Source: Marisimplicoccus sp038110465 (GTDB taxonomy: Bacteria > Bacteroidota > Bacteroidia > Flavobacteriales > Flavobacteriaceae). Taken from it: DNA of 64,000 nucleotides. The position numbers were made by a program, and so were the translations under genes. Below are positions 1 to 8,695 of this stretch, one piece after another (the stretch's first letter is position 1; the number at the start of each line of letters is the position of its first letter). The notes under the pieces are model-generated. The model was given only the letters and a program-made list of their open reading frames with translations, had not been told where the DNA came from and did no database searches. The DNA lies in assembly GCA_038110465.1 (NCBI GenBank), contig JAYNJU010000002.1, positions 1-64,000 of the forward strand, written 5' to 3'.

Positions 1-15
1 CGGAAGATTTTTTTG

Positions 16-90
16 GGTGGAAGACCGGATTCGAACCGGCGACATCTAGAACCACAATCTAGCGCTCTAACCAGCTGAGCTACAACCACC
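16..90 (-). tRNA. tRNA-His (anticodon GTG)
   Basis: Read on the minus strand this folds as a complete cloverleaf: D-arm GCTC/GAGC, anticodon stem CTAGA/TCTAG around the loop TTGTGGT (anticodon GTG), and a T-arm with loop TTCGAAT. A G precedes the acceptor stem (the -1 G typical of tRNA-His) and position 73 is C. The 3' CCA is not encoded. Two acceptor positions (5-68 and 6-67) are U-U rather than paired. Confidence 0.93.
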
Positions 91-145
91 ATATGAGATG
101 CAAAATTAATTTTTTTAATTATAAATTAAAGTATTTAGTAATAAA

Positions 146-859
146 TTATATTAAATCAAAAATATTAGATATTCCGATGTCTCTTCTTGATTGAAATGCC
201 TCTGCATATTCAGTATCTATGAGCCTTCCGTAATTTCTTGCCCTGTAGGAAATACTTTCTATAAAGTTCTGAGAGTTAATCTTTGTAGATTTTGTTTTAG
301 AATCTTTAATGACCTGAGTTTTAAATGCTAAAATTGAATTTATTTTATTTTCTATAAAATCTGATATATCAATTAACACATCCGGTTTAAAGTCATTCCA
401 TTGTTGGTAATTGAGAACAATTTTTGGACGCCAAGCATCTTGATTTTTATTCTCATAAGTTGTATTTAATTTATTTAAACCACTAATAAAAGAAGATTCG
501 TAAACTAAATCTGATGCCTTTCCATGATCAGAGTGTCTATCAATTTGAGCAGGTGCAAGTATAATTTCTGGTTTAAAGTGCCTTATAACTTCTATTATTT
601 TTATCTGACTTTCCTTATTATTGAATATAAAACCATCCTCAAAATTTAAATTCATTCTAAAACTAACACCAAGTATTTTTGAGGCTGCTTCTGCTTCTTT
701 ATCCCTTGACTCAACACTACCATTCGTTCCAAGCTCTCCTCTAGTTAAATCAATTATTCCAACAATTTTATTCAAAGATGTAGATTTAGCGATTGTTCCT
801 CCACAACCCATTTCAACATCATCAGGATGTGCTCCAAATGCAAGAATATCTACTTTCAT
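146..859 (-). CDS. bshB1: Bacillithiol biosynthesis deacetylase BshB1
   Basis: A 237-residue zinc de-N-acetylase of the PIG-L/LmbE family; family members remove the acetyl group from GlcNAc-malate in bacillithiol synthesis. The metal site is visible: AHPDD at 10-14 (His11, Asp14) and RHSDHG at 108-113 (His112), with Asp13 as the likely general base. Length and the start MKVDILAFGAHPDD match BshB1. The ATG overlaps the stop of the upstream trans-sulfuration gene by 4 bases, so the two are probably translationally coupled. With that gene, which supplies cysteine or homocysteine, and a peroxidase further upstream, it forms a small thiol-redox unit. The distinction from BshB2 rests on overall sequence recognition. 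Confidence 0.9.
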   Translation of the reverse strand: MKVDILAFGAHPDDVEMGCGGTIAKSTSLNKIVGIIDLTRGELGTNGSVESRDKEAEAASKILGVSFRMNLNFEDGFIFNNKESQIKIIEVIRHFKPEIILAPAQIDRHSDHGKASDLVYESSFISGLNKLNTTYENKNQDAWRPKIVLNYQQWNDFKPDVLIDISDFIENKINSILAFKTQVIKDSKTKSTKINSQNFIESISYRARNYGRLIDTEYAEAFQSRRDIGISNIFDLI

Positions 860-2013
860 TTTACAGATTTTTTTAATGCTTGATTTATATCATTATACAA
901 ATCATCTAGTGATTCAATTCCTACTGATAATCTAATTAACTTATCCCCTATTCCCTGTGAATCTCTTTCTTCTTGAGTTAACAATCCATGAGAAGTCTTC
1001 ATTGGTAAATTAACTGTAGTCTCTACACCTGCTAAACTCATACCAGGCTTTATGATTTTAAGAGATTTTAAAAAAACATTTACATCAATATTTCTTTTTA
1101 AATCAAAGGACATCATTGCTCCAAAGTCGTTCATTTGTTGCTTAGCAGTTTCATATGATTCATGAGATTTAAGACCAGGATAATAAACTTTAGCAATATT
1201 TTCATTTTCTTCAAGCATAATAGCTAATTTCTTAGCATTATTGGTTTGCTCTCTAACCCTAATAAACAAAGTTTTCATACTTCTCTCTAAAAGCCAAACA
1301 GTATAATCACTTAGGTTACCACCAAAATTCTTAGCAGAATTTAGAATATTATCAATTTTATCTTGTGAGCTAATTACAGCACCTGCAGAAATATCACTAT
1401 GACCTCCAAGATATTTTGTTGCACTGTGTAGGACTATATCTATTCCATGATCAATAGGGTTTTGATTAACTGGACTCGCAAAAGTATTATCAATCATTGT
1501 CCAAAGTGAGTTCTTTTTTGCCAATAATGAAATAGCCTTTAAATCAACTATCTTAAGTAAAGGATTACTTGGTGTTTCAATATAAATTCCAACAGTATTT
1601 GGTTTTATTTTATCTTCAAAATCTTTTATATTCAGACCACCTGAAAAAGAATATTCGATACCATATTTATGAAATTCACTCTTTATAAAATTTCTAGTAC
1701 CACCATATAAGTCTTCTTGGAAAATAATATGATCACCTTGCATAACATTAGCCATAATAGATGTGCTAATAGCTGCCATACCGGATGTAAAAATAAGTGC
1801 ACTTTCACCATTTTCAAGAGAAGCAATCTTTTTAGCTAGAAATTCTTGATTAGGGGTATTAAAATAACGAGGATAAGGCTTTTTTTCAGCATCTCCACCA
1901 AACCATGGATAGGTAGTTGACATGAATAAAGGCGAAACAATCCCTTGATACATTGTATCCTTAATTTCACCATCATGAACACATCTTGTAGAAAAATTAT
2001 TCTTAGTCACCAT
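856..2013 (-). CDS. Cystathionine gamma-synthase/lyase family PLP enzyme
   Basis: A 385-residue Cys/Met-metabolism PLP-dependent enzyme. The PLP lysine is Lys200 in HSATKYLGGHSD, and IETPSNP at 145-151 and the TSGMAA region near 76-81 are family signatures. The family includes cystathionine gamma-synthase, gamma-lyase, beta-lyase and O-acetylhomoserine sulfhydrylase, and the sequence alone does not separate them safely. The gene overlaps the upstream peroxidase by 11 bases and bshB1 by 4, so it is in an operon whose theme is low-molecular-weight thiols. I infer a role in moving sulfur between homocysteine and cysteine, which would feed bacillithiol. Confidence 0.88.
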   Translation of the reverse strand: MVTKNNFSTRCVHDGEIKDTMYQGIVSPLFMSTTYPWFGGDAEKKPYPRYFNTPNQEFLAKKIASLENGESALIFTSGMAAISTSIMANVMQGDHIIFQEDLYGGTRNFIKSEFHKYGIEYSFSGGLNIKDFEDKIKPNTVGIYIETPSNPLLKIVDLKAISLLAKKNSLWTMIDNTFASPVNQNPIDHGIDIVLHSATKYLGGHSDISAGAVISSQDKIDNILNSAKNFGGNLSDYTVWLLERSMKTLFIRVREQTNNAKKLAIMLEENENIAKVYYPGLKSHESYETAKQQMNDFGAMMSFDLKRNIDVNVFLKSLKIIKPGMSLAGVETTVNLPMKTSHGLLTQEERDSQGIGDKLIRLSVGIESLDDLYNDINQALKKSVK

Positions 2014-2560
2014 CAGTTATCCAAGATACAATTTCTTCAGAATCTGGTCTAGTTCTAGGTGAAATTATTTTCTCGATTTGACCATCTCTGTTGATCAAAT
2101 ATTTTTGAAAATTCCAGGTAACTCTTGAATCTTGAAAATTGTTCTTATCCTTCTGGGTTAGGAACTGATAAATTGGATGCTTTTTATCGCCTTTAACTAC
2201 TATTTTACTCATCATAGGAAAAGTAACCCCATAGTTTTGCTCACAAAATTCAATAATTTCTTCATTAGAGCCAGGCTCTTGCCATAAGAAATCATTTGAT
2301 GGAAATCCAACTATGATAAAATTAAGGTCTTTGTATTGGTTATATAAGTCTTGAAGTGCTTCGTATTGATATGTTAAACCACATTTAGATGCAGTATTTA
2401 CAATCATAATCTTTTTCCCTTTCAGTTTAGAAAAATCAAAAATTTCACCATATATGTCAGCGACTTTAAATTGATGAATAGATGTATCAAGATTCTGAGA
2501 TGTAAGAGAAATACTCATAAGACCAAAAATTAATATTAGAGACTTTTTTATCATAATCAT
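2003..2560 (-). CDS. Glutathione peroxidase family thiol peroxidase, exported
   Basis: A 185-residue GPx-family protein. An N-terminal hydrophobic stretch to about residue 21 looks like a signal peptide, so it probably works in the periplasm. The peroxidatic residue is Cys60 in NTASKCGLTYQ; Gln94 (WQEPGSNEE) and Trp149-Asn150 (VTWNFQKYL) complete the usual tetrad. The position often holding a second Cys (FPCNQF) is Ser here (FPSNDF). In an organism with bacillithiol it most likely uses a thioredoxin-like reductant; that is inference. A promoter-like TATATTTG box ends 2 bases before the first ATG, so translation may start at the third codon (2554). Confidence 0.9.
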   Translation of the reverse strand: MIMIKKSLILIFGLMSISLTSQNLDTSIHQFKVADIYGEIFDFSKLKGKKIMIVNTASKCGLTYQYEALQDLYNQYKDLNFIIVGFPSNDFLWQEPGSNEEIIEFCEQNYGVTFPMMSKIVVKGDKKHPIYQFLTQKDKNNFQDSRVTWNFQKYLINRDGQIEKIISPRTRPDSEEIVSWITDGD

Positions 2561-2562
2561 TG

Positions 2563-2570
2563 CAAATATA
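2563..2570 (-). promoter_or_regulatory. Candidate -7 box (TATATTTG) for the peroxidase-bshB1 operon
   Basis: On the minus strand TATATTTG matches the Bacteroidota -7 consensus TAnnTTTG exactly. It lies directly before the peroxidase gene, so the transcript would start at or inside the first codons. No good -33 TTTG at the usual distance is visible. Confidence 0.4.
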
Positions 2571-2604
2571 ACTTTATAGAAAAAGCCTAATTCACAAATA
2601 ATTG

Positions 2605-3276
2605 TTAAATAGAATTTATGATTCCAACAAATTGATCAAACTTAGTGGATGCTCCTCCCACTAAAACTCCATCAATTAAATTTGAGCTTAAAATTTCTTT
2701 TGAATTAGATGGGTTAACACTTCCACCATATAAAATAGGAATAGTAAGTTTTGATTCAGATAACTTATTCTTCACATTACCGTGAACTTCCTCAATATGG
2801 TCTAATGAAGCAGTCTCTCCTGTACCAATAGCCCATACAGGTTCATATGCTAATATAATTTCAAAATCATTTTTCAAAATTGAAAAAGGAATTTGGTTAA
2901 TCTCTTCAAAACAATAAACAAATTGAAATTTTTGATCAATAATTTTTGGTAAAATTTCTTCGGGTGGAAATTTACTTCTCATCCTGACTTCAGAATGAGC
3001 AAAAATTGTTCTATTAACTCCTAAGTTCTCTAGATTAATTGAAGTAATACCTCCAGTATCAGCAGATGAATCATATGAAGTAACATTTTGAGCTATTACT
3101 TCTATCGGAGATGTTGAAAGGATATCATTTACCTCGTCTAAAAAAAGGTTATTTGGAGAAACCATTAATTTAATCTCATCAGGGTATGAAAAACCAGCTA
3201 GGTTATTAGCTAGGCTAATACTAGATTCCTTATTTAAATAATTCTTCCAATTTCCAATTATAATTTTTTCATTCAT
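2605..3276 (-). CDS. tpiA: Triosephosphate isomerase, short form
   Basis: A TIM-barrel isomerase that interconverts glyceraldehyde-3-phosphate and dihydroxyacetone phosphate. Catalytic residues are in place: Asn9 and Lys11 in IIGNWKNYL, His94 in IFAHSEVR, Glu145 in AYEPVWAIGTG. The phosphate-binding motifs LYGGSVNP (182-189) and DGVLVGGAS (202-210) are present. At 223 residues it is about 25-30 shorter than most bacterial enzymes and close to archaeal lengths, and the loop after His94 reads SEVR instead of SERR. It starts 3 bases after the DUF1599 gene on the same strand. Confidence 0.9.
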   Translation of the reverse strand: MNEKIIIGNWKNYLNKESSISLANNLAGFSYPDEIKLMVSPNNLFLDEVNDILSTSPIEVIAQNVTSYDSSADTGGITSINLENLGVNRTIFAHSEVRMRSKFPPEEILPKIIDQKFQFVYCFEEINQIPFSILKNDFEIILAYEPVWAIGTGETASLDHIEEVHGNVKNKLSESKLTIPILYGGSVNPSNSKEILSSNLIDGVLVGGASTKFDQFVGIINSI

Positions 3277-3279
3277 ATG

Positions 3280-3816
3280 CTATTCATTTAATAATATTTG
3301 AGCGAATACAGAGTAATTCAAAATATCTTGAAAATTAGCATCAATTCCTTCACTAACAATTGTTTTTCCATCATTATTGAGAATACTCTTCATTCTATAT
3401 ATCTTTTGTATAATTAAATCCGTTAAACTAATTACCTCCATTTCTCTCCATGCCTCTCCATAATCATGATTTTTATTGAGCATTAACTCATAAGTCTCAT
3501 TTACTTTTTGGTCATAAATATTTAGAATTTCTTCAGAGTCAAGATCTGGCTCTTCAACAACACCCAATTCAAGTTGAATTAGACTCATGATAGAATAATT
3601 GATAATTCCATAAAATTCAGAAACTTGACCTTCATTTATTTTCTTTTCAATATTGTTTTGAATATTTCTTATTCTTTGTGCTTTTATATTAATTTGATCT
3701 ATTAATGAAATTATCCTGAGAACTCTCCATGATGATCCATAGTCTTTATTTTTGTCAATAAATATTTTTTTTGACTTTTTAATTATATTTTGATACTGAT
3801 TTTTTGTGTTATTCAT
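3280..3816 (-). CDS. DUF1599 domain protein (two internal repeats)
   Basis: A 178-residue protein of unknown function in the DUF1599 family. It contains the same motif twice: NKDYGSSWR near residues 23-31 and NHDYGEAWR near 116-124, each followed by a helix rich in Ile/Leu with a conserved Asp, so it is an internal duplication. No signal peptide or membrane segment. The family is found in Bacteroidota next to folP and tpiA, as here, and is divergent to folP. The repeated DYG-W motif suggests a nucleotide- or phosphate-binding fold but no activity can be assigned from sequence. Confidence 0.85.
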   Translation of the reverse strand: MNNTKNQYQNIIKKSKKIFIDKNKDYGSSWRVLRIISLIDQINIKAQRIRNIQNNIEKKINEGQVSEFYGIINYSIMSLIQLELGVVEEPDLDSEEILNIYDQKVNETYELMLNKNHDYGEAWREMEVISLTDLIIQKIYRMKSILNNDGKTIVSEGIDANFQDILNYSVFAQILLNE

Positions 3817-3842
3817 GTTAAATAATAAGCATAAATTTGAAA

Positions 3843-4679
3843 ATGGAGTCTAAAAATATGACTTTAAATTGTAACAGTAAAATCCTGGAATTTAATAATA
3901 AGAAAATCATGGGAATATTGAATATCTCCAGTGATTCTTTTTATGATGGAGGGAATTATACTGATCTAGAATCTGCAACCACCAGAGTTTCAGAAATGAT
4001 AAACGAGGGAGCTGATATTATTGATTTGGGAGCAGTAACTTCTAAGCCTGGCTCTGAAATTATAAATGGTTTAGATGAGCTTAAAATTGTATCTAAGTTT
4101 ATTGATGAAATTTCATTAAACTTTAGTAAAATAATCCTATCCATTGACACATATAATTCAGAAGTTGCAGAATATGCATTAAATAAAGGATTTTCAATTA
4201 TTAATGATATCAGTGCTGGAAAATATGATGAAAGACTAATTGATGTAGTTAAGGATTACAATGCAGGTTATGTTTTAATGCACATGAAAGGAGATCCAAG
4301 TAATATGCAGCTAAATCCTGAATATTCTAATGTTTATAATACTGTATTTGATTTCTTTGAAAAAAAAATCGAGATTCTTAGTAGAAAGGGAATAAACAAT
4401 ATTATAATTGATCCAGGATTTGGTTTTGGAAAAACCATTGATCATAACTTTGAATTATTGGAAAAATTAAATGACTTCAAAGTATTTAAAAAGCCTATTC
4501 TCGTTGGATTATCAAGAAAATCTATGATTTATAAATACTTAAATCTAACTCCTAATGATTCTCTAAATGGAACTACTACTTTAAATACCATAGCGCTTGA
4601 AAAAGGAGCAAATATTCTAAGAGTTCATGATGTAAAGGAGGCAAATGAATGTAAAAAACTTCTTGAAAAACTAAACTAA
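3843..4679 (+). CDS. folP: Dihydropteroate synthase
   Basis: Condenses 6-hydroxymethyl-dihydropterin pyrophosphate with p-aminobenzoate in folate synthesis; target of sulfonamides. The two family signatures are clear: MGILNISSDSFYDGGNY and the pterin-pocket strands INDISAG, VLMHMKG, DPGFGFGK and GLSRKSM. I place the start at the ATG at 3843; a TTG two codons earlier is possible. About 278 residues, normal length. Divergent from DUF1599, and its last 9 bases overlap the convergent ABC transporter gene. The folate pathway also has folE in this window at 13244. Confidence 0.93.
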   Translation: MESKNMTLNCNSKILEFNNKKIMGILNISSDSFYDGGNYTDLESATTRVSEMINEGADIIDLGAVTSKPGSEIINGLDELKIVSKFIDEISLNFSKIILSIDTYNSEVAEYALNKGFSIINDISAGKYDERLIDVVKDYNAGYVLMHMKGDPSNMQLNPEYSNVYNTVFDFFEKKIEILSRKGINNIIIDPGFGFGKTIDHNFELLEKLNDFKVFKKPILVGLSRKSMIYKYLNLTPNDSLNGTTTLNTIALEKGANILRVHDVKEANECKKLLEKLN

Positions 4680-6437
4680 CTCCTCTTCTACTAATTGCTC
4701 TTTATATAGTTTTTTAAATTTTCCATTCTCAATTTGAAGTAACTCTTTATGATTTCCAGATTCAAGAATTTGTCCGTTCTCCATATAAATTATTTTATCA
4801 GCAGATTCAATAGTTGATAATCTATGAGCAATAATAATTGAAGTTTTTCCTTGGGTAATTTTTTTGGTAGCCTTTTTAATTAAATCTTCAGAATAAGAGT
4901 CAATAGAAGATGTAGCCTCATCTAAAATTAATATATCTGGATTGTTCACAAGTACTCTAAGGAAAGCTATTAATTGCTTTTGACCAGCTGAAAGTGAGCT
5001 ACCTCTCTCACTTACTACAAAATCATATCCATCAGGAAGTGACTCAATAAATTCATGAATATCAAGCTCTATAGCTGCCTTTTTAACTTCTTCTAGTGAA
5101 ATATTATTGTTATAAAGAGTTATGTTATTGTAGATGGTATCTGCGAATAGAAAAACATCTTGTAAAATAATTCCTATTTTATTTCTTAGGTTGTTTAGTT
5201 TTATCTCTTTAATGTCATTTCCATCAATCAGTATTTTTCCTTCATTAAAATCATAGAAACGAGTAATTAAGTTGGTAATGGTAGTTTTACCACTTCCTGT
5301 TGGACCTACGATTGCAAAAGTTTCTCCAGGCTTGATCTCAAATGAAATATTATCTAAAACTAGTTCATTCTCAATATATGAGAATGACACATTTTTAAAT
5401 TCAATCATTCCTTTAACAGAATTCTGAAAAAGATCTCCATTATCAGTTATTTGAGAATCATCCTCAAGTATTTTAAAAATTCTCTCTGATGATACCATTC
5501 CCATCTGAAGGGTATTAAACCTATCTGCTATTTGTCTTAAAGGTCTAAAAAGTATACCTGACATTGAAATAAATAAAAAAAGTGTACCAAGAGAAATACC
5601 ACCACTATTTAAATTTTTAAATCCTCCATACCAAACCAGTAAACCTATACATATAGAAGTTGAAATCTCTGCAATTGGGAAAAAAATTGAATTTATCCAA
5701 ACTGTTCTTAACCAAGCATTTTTATGACGAATATTAATTTGATTAAAATTATCAATTTCTATATTTTCTCTATTGAATATTTGAACAATTTTAATACCAC
5801 TAATTCTTTCTTGAACAAAAGAGTTGAGATTAGCAACTTCTTTTCTTACAATTTCAAAAGCAGACTTCATGGATTTTTGAAAGACTCTAGTGGCATAAAT
5901 TAATATTGGAAATATCGATATAACAACTAAAGTCAATTCCCAGCTAATAAATAACATAACAACTAGTACAGTAAACATTTTTAAAACATCAGCAATTATC
6001 ATGAATAACCCTTGAGAAAAAATACTAGCAATAGTTTCAATATCATTTACAGTTCTAGTTACAAGTCTTCCTACTGCATTTTTGTCAAAAAAGGACATTT
6101 TAAATTTTATAATTTTTTCAAAAACATCAACTCTAATATCTTTTATTACTTTTTGACCTAGCCAATTAGCATAGTATGCAAATAAAAACATAAATGAAAC
6201 TTCAAGGAAGAGGACTCCTAACATAGCAGCAAGAATCATTTGCATTCCCTGATAATTCTTTAAAAGTATATAATCATCAACGACAATTTTTAATAAATAT
6301 GGAGTTAAAGTAGATAACAAAGAAATTACAATTGCAGATATCATTACACCATAGAAAGTTATATTATATGGTTTTACAAACCTTAATAGTTTTTTATAAA
6401 GTATTAAATCAAATATTTTACCTTTTACTTTTTCCAA
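4671..6437 (-). CDS. ABC exporter half-transporter (MsbA-like)
   Basis: A 588-residue fused exporter: five to six membrane segments in residues 25-300 and an ATPase domain after about 345. Walker A GPTGSGKT is at 378-385, signature LSAGQ at 482-486, Walker B ILILDEATSSID at 502-513 and the H-loop His538. It should act as a homodimer in the inner membrane. Bacteroidota exporters of this type are annotated as MsbA-like lipid or multidrug exporters; the substrate cannot be read from the sequence. The start overlaps the end of truA by 13 bases, so the two are co-transcribed. Confidence 0.9.
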   Translation of the reverse strand: MEKVKGKIFDLILYKKLLRFVKPYNITFYGVMISAIVISLLSTLTPYLLKIVVDDYILLKNYQGMQMILAAMLGVLFLEVSFMFLFAYYANWLGQKVIKDIRVDVFEKIIKFKMSFFDKNAVGRLVTRTVNDIETIASIFSQGLFMIIADVLKMFTVLVVMLFISWELTLVVISIFPILIYATRVFQKSMKSAFEIVRKEVANLNSFVQERISGIKIVQIFNRENIEIDNFNQINIRHKNAWLRTVWINSIFFPIAEISTSICIGLLVWYGGFKNLNSGGISLGTLFLFISMSGILFRPLRQIADRFNTLQMGMVSSERIFKILEDDSQITDNGDLFQNSVKGMIEFKNVSFSYIENELVLDNISFEIKPGETFAIVGPTGSGKTTITNLITRFYDFNEGKILIDGNDIKEIKLNNLRNKIGIILQDVFLFADTIYNNITLYNNNISLEEVKKAAIELDIHEFIESLPDGYDFVVSERGSSLSAGQKQLIAFLRVLVNNPDILILDEATSSIDSYSEDLIKKATKKITQGKTSIIIAHRLSTIESADKIIYMENGQILESGNHKELLQIENGKFKKLYKEQLVEEELV

Positions 6438-7183
6438 CTATGAATAAAAATATTTTTATAATTAATGTTTAACAATGTTAATCCCGAAGATGGTACAGAG
6501 TAACCAGCTGCACTTCTATCTCTGGAGTCAATTATCTTTTGAAAGTCTTTCTCTGAAATATTATTTTTTCCTGCTTCAACCATAGTTCCTACAATTGATC
6601 TTACCATATTTCTTAAAAATCTATCAGCAGTTATCTTAAAAATATAAGCATCTTCTTTCATTATCCATTCTGCTTCTTTAATATCACAAATATATGTTTT
6701 AACATCTGTATTTGATTTTGAGAAGCATTTAAAATCATCATTTACAAGTAATAACTTACACATTTTATTCATTTTTTTTAAATCAAGATTTTCTTTCAAA
6801 TAATACGAGTATTTATAATTAAATGGATCTTTTTTGGATATTATAGTATATTCATAAGTCCTAGAATCTGCATCAAATCTTGAGTGAGCATCATCCTTAA
6901 CTTTTTTCAATGATTCAATACAAATATCATTTGGAAGCATTGAATTAAGTCTTGAACAAAAATTCTCTACATCAAATTCATTATTAATATCAAAATGGGA
7001 AAACATTTGTTTTGCATGAACTCCAGAGTCAGTTCTTCCAGCTAAAGTCAAATTAATTTCTGATCTAAGAAATTTTGATAGATTAGTTTCAATTACCTCT
7101 TGAATAGTGTTTGAATTTGGCTGCTTTTGAAGACCATGATAATTTGTTCCATCGTAGGAAAACTCAATAAAAAACCTAGACAT
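6425..7183 (-). CDS. truA: tRNA pseudouridine(38-40) synthase TruA
   Basis: A 252-residue pseudouridine synthase acting on the anticodon arm of tRNAs. The catalytic Asp52 is in the family motif GRTDSGVHA (49-57). Further family marks are FLRNMVR near 188-194 and the start RFFIEFSYDGTNYHG. First gene of a two-gene unit with the ABC exporter. Normal family length. It is divergent from rho, with about 114 bases between the start codons. Confidence 0.94.
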   Translation of the reverse strand: MSRFFIEFSYDGTNYHGLQKQPNSNTIQEVIETNLSKFLRSEINLTLAGRTDSGVHAKQMFSHFDINNEFDVENFCSRLNSMLPNDICIESLKKVKDDAHSRFDADSRTYEYTIISKKDPFNYKYSYYLKENLDLKKMNKMCKLLLVNDDFKCFSKSNTDVKTYICDIKEAEWIMKEDAYIFKITADRFLRNMVRSIVGTMVEAGKNNISEKDFQKIIDSRDRSAAGYSVPSSGLTLLNINYKNIFIHSWKK

Positions 7184-7199
7184 TTAATGATTTAATTTA

Positions 7200-7232
7200 T
7201 TTGTTCAAATTAAAAATAAATTTGTAAATTTG
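7200..7232 (+). promoter_or_regulatory. Candidate promoter of rho
   Basis: TTTG at 7200-7203, a 21-base spacer, and TAAATTTG at 7225-7232 fit the Bacteroidota pattern TTTG / TAnnTTTG. A second TAAATTTG overlaps upstream at 7217-7224. Transcription from here would give a leader of about 60 bases before the rho ATG. Inferred by pattern only. Confidence 0.45.
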
Positions 7233-7297
7233 AGTAACTATTTTAATCAAGTAGTTATTTCAATTAACATTTCAAATAAGAAAAATCACTAAAATTT

Positions 7298-8695
7298 ATG
7301 TACGACATTAAAATGCTTAAAGCAAAAAAGCTTGCTGAGCTTATAGTTATTGCTGAGCAATTAGGAATAAATGACTTAAAGGGTCTAAAGAAGCAAGAGG
7401 TTATTGATAGAATAGTTGGTGAATCTCCTGATAATAATAATTCTGAGAGTTTAAAAGAAAGAGAAGAAAATAAAAATAGACCAAACCAAAAAAATCCAAA
7501 CAACGATAAAAGAAATAATTTTCAAAATAAAAATTTTAATAAAGACAATAGAAACAAGTATAAAGAACCTGACTTTGAATTTGACGGAATAATAGAGTCT
7601 GAAGGAGTTCTTGAGATTATGCAGGATGGATATGGGTTTTTAAGATCTTCTGACTATAATTATTTATCCTCACCTGATGATATTTATGTTTCTCAATCTC
7701 AGATAAAATTATTTGGATTAAAAACAGGTGATACTGTTCATGGAACTGTTAGACCCCCAAAGGATGGAGAAAAATATTTTCCTTTAATCAAAGTGAATAA
7801 AATAAATGGCCTAAATCCTGAAAAAGTAAGAGATAGAGTTTCTTTTGAGCATTTAACTCCTTTATTCCCTGAAGAAAAGTTTAACATATCAGAAAAAGAG
7901 AGTACTATATCAACAAGAATAATTGATTTATTCTCACCCATAGGTAAAGGACAAAGAGGAATGATTGTATCTCAACCAAAGACTGGTAAGACTATGTTAT
8001 TAAAAGATGTAGCAAATGCAATTGCAGCAAATCATCCCGAAGTATTTCAAATTATATTACTAATAGATGAAAGACCAGAGGAGGTAACAGATATGCAAAG
8101 AAATGTAAAAGGAGAAGTTGTTGCTTCAACATTTGATGAACCTGCTGACAGGCATGTTCGTGTTGCTAACATAGTATTAGAAAAAGCCAAAAGATTAGTT
8201 GAATGTGGTCATGATGTGGTTATTTTGCTTGATTCAATTACAAGACTGGCAAGAGCCTACAATACTGTTCAACCTGCATCTGGAAAGATATTAAGTGGTG
8301 GTGTAGATGCTAATGCACTACACAAGCCTAAAAGATTTTTTGGAGCTGCTAGAAATATTGAAAATGGCGGCTCACTTTCAATTATTTCAACTGCGCTTAC
8401 TGAAACTGGATCAAAGATGGATGAAGTTATTTTTGAAGAATTCAAGGGTACCGGTAACATGGAGCTTCAATTAGATAGAAGAATTTCTAATAGAAGAATA
8501 TTTCCAGCCATTGACCTTGTTTCATCAAGTACTAGAAGAGATGATCTTCTACTTGATGAAAATACTATTCAAAGGATGTGGATAATGAGAAAATATCTTG
8601 CAGATATGAATCCAGTCGAGGCAATGGAATTTATTAATGATAGATTCAGAAAAACTAAAAACAATGAAGAGTTCTTAATTTCAATGAACTCTTAA
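7298..8695 (+). CDS. rho: Transcription termination factor Rho
   Basis: A 465-residue RNA-dependent hexameric helicase that ends transcription. Residues 1-42 form the Rho N-terminal helical domain, 45-92 a low-complexity Asn/Lys/Arg-rich insert, 97-175 the RNA-binding cold-shock-like domain with DGYGFLRS (110-117), and the rest the RecA-like motor with Walker A QPKTGKT (226-232) and LLIDERPEEVTDM. The insert is typical for Bacteroidota but much shorter than in Bacteroides Rho. The stop codon abuts the convergent rpsT stop with no base between. Confidence 0.96.
   Translation: MYDIKMLKAKKLAELIVIAEQLGINDLKGLKKQEVIDRIVGESPDNNNSESLKEREENKNRPNQKNPNNDKRNNFQNKNFNKDNRNKYKEPDFEFDGIIESEGVLEIMQDGYGFLRSSDYNYLSSPDDIYVSQSQIKLFGLKTGDTVHGTVRPPKDGEKYFPLIKVNKINGLNPEKVRDRVSFEHLTPLFPEEKFNISEKESTISTRIIDLFSPIGKGQRGMIVSQPKTGKTMLLKDVANAIAANHPEVFQIILLIDERPEEVTDMQRNVKGEVVASTFDEPADRHVRVANIVLEKAKRLVECGHDVVILLDSITRLARAYNTVQPASGKILSGGVDANALHKPKRFFGAARNIENGGSLSIISTALTETGSKMDEVIFEEFKGTGNMELQLDRRISNRRIFPAIDLVSSSTRRDDLLLDENTIQRMWIMRKYLADMNPVEAMEFINDRFRKTKNNEEFLISMNS

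Noticed and set aside
7264..7503. 79-codon minus-strand frame with a hydrophobic start over the rho 5' end
   Set aside because: It overlaps the rho start and N-terminal domain; the Phe/Ser-rich sequence is what antisense of Lys/Asn/Glu codons gives.
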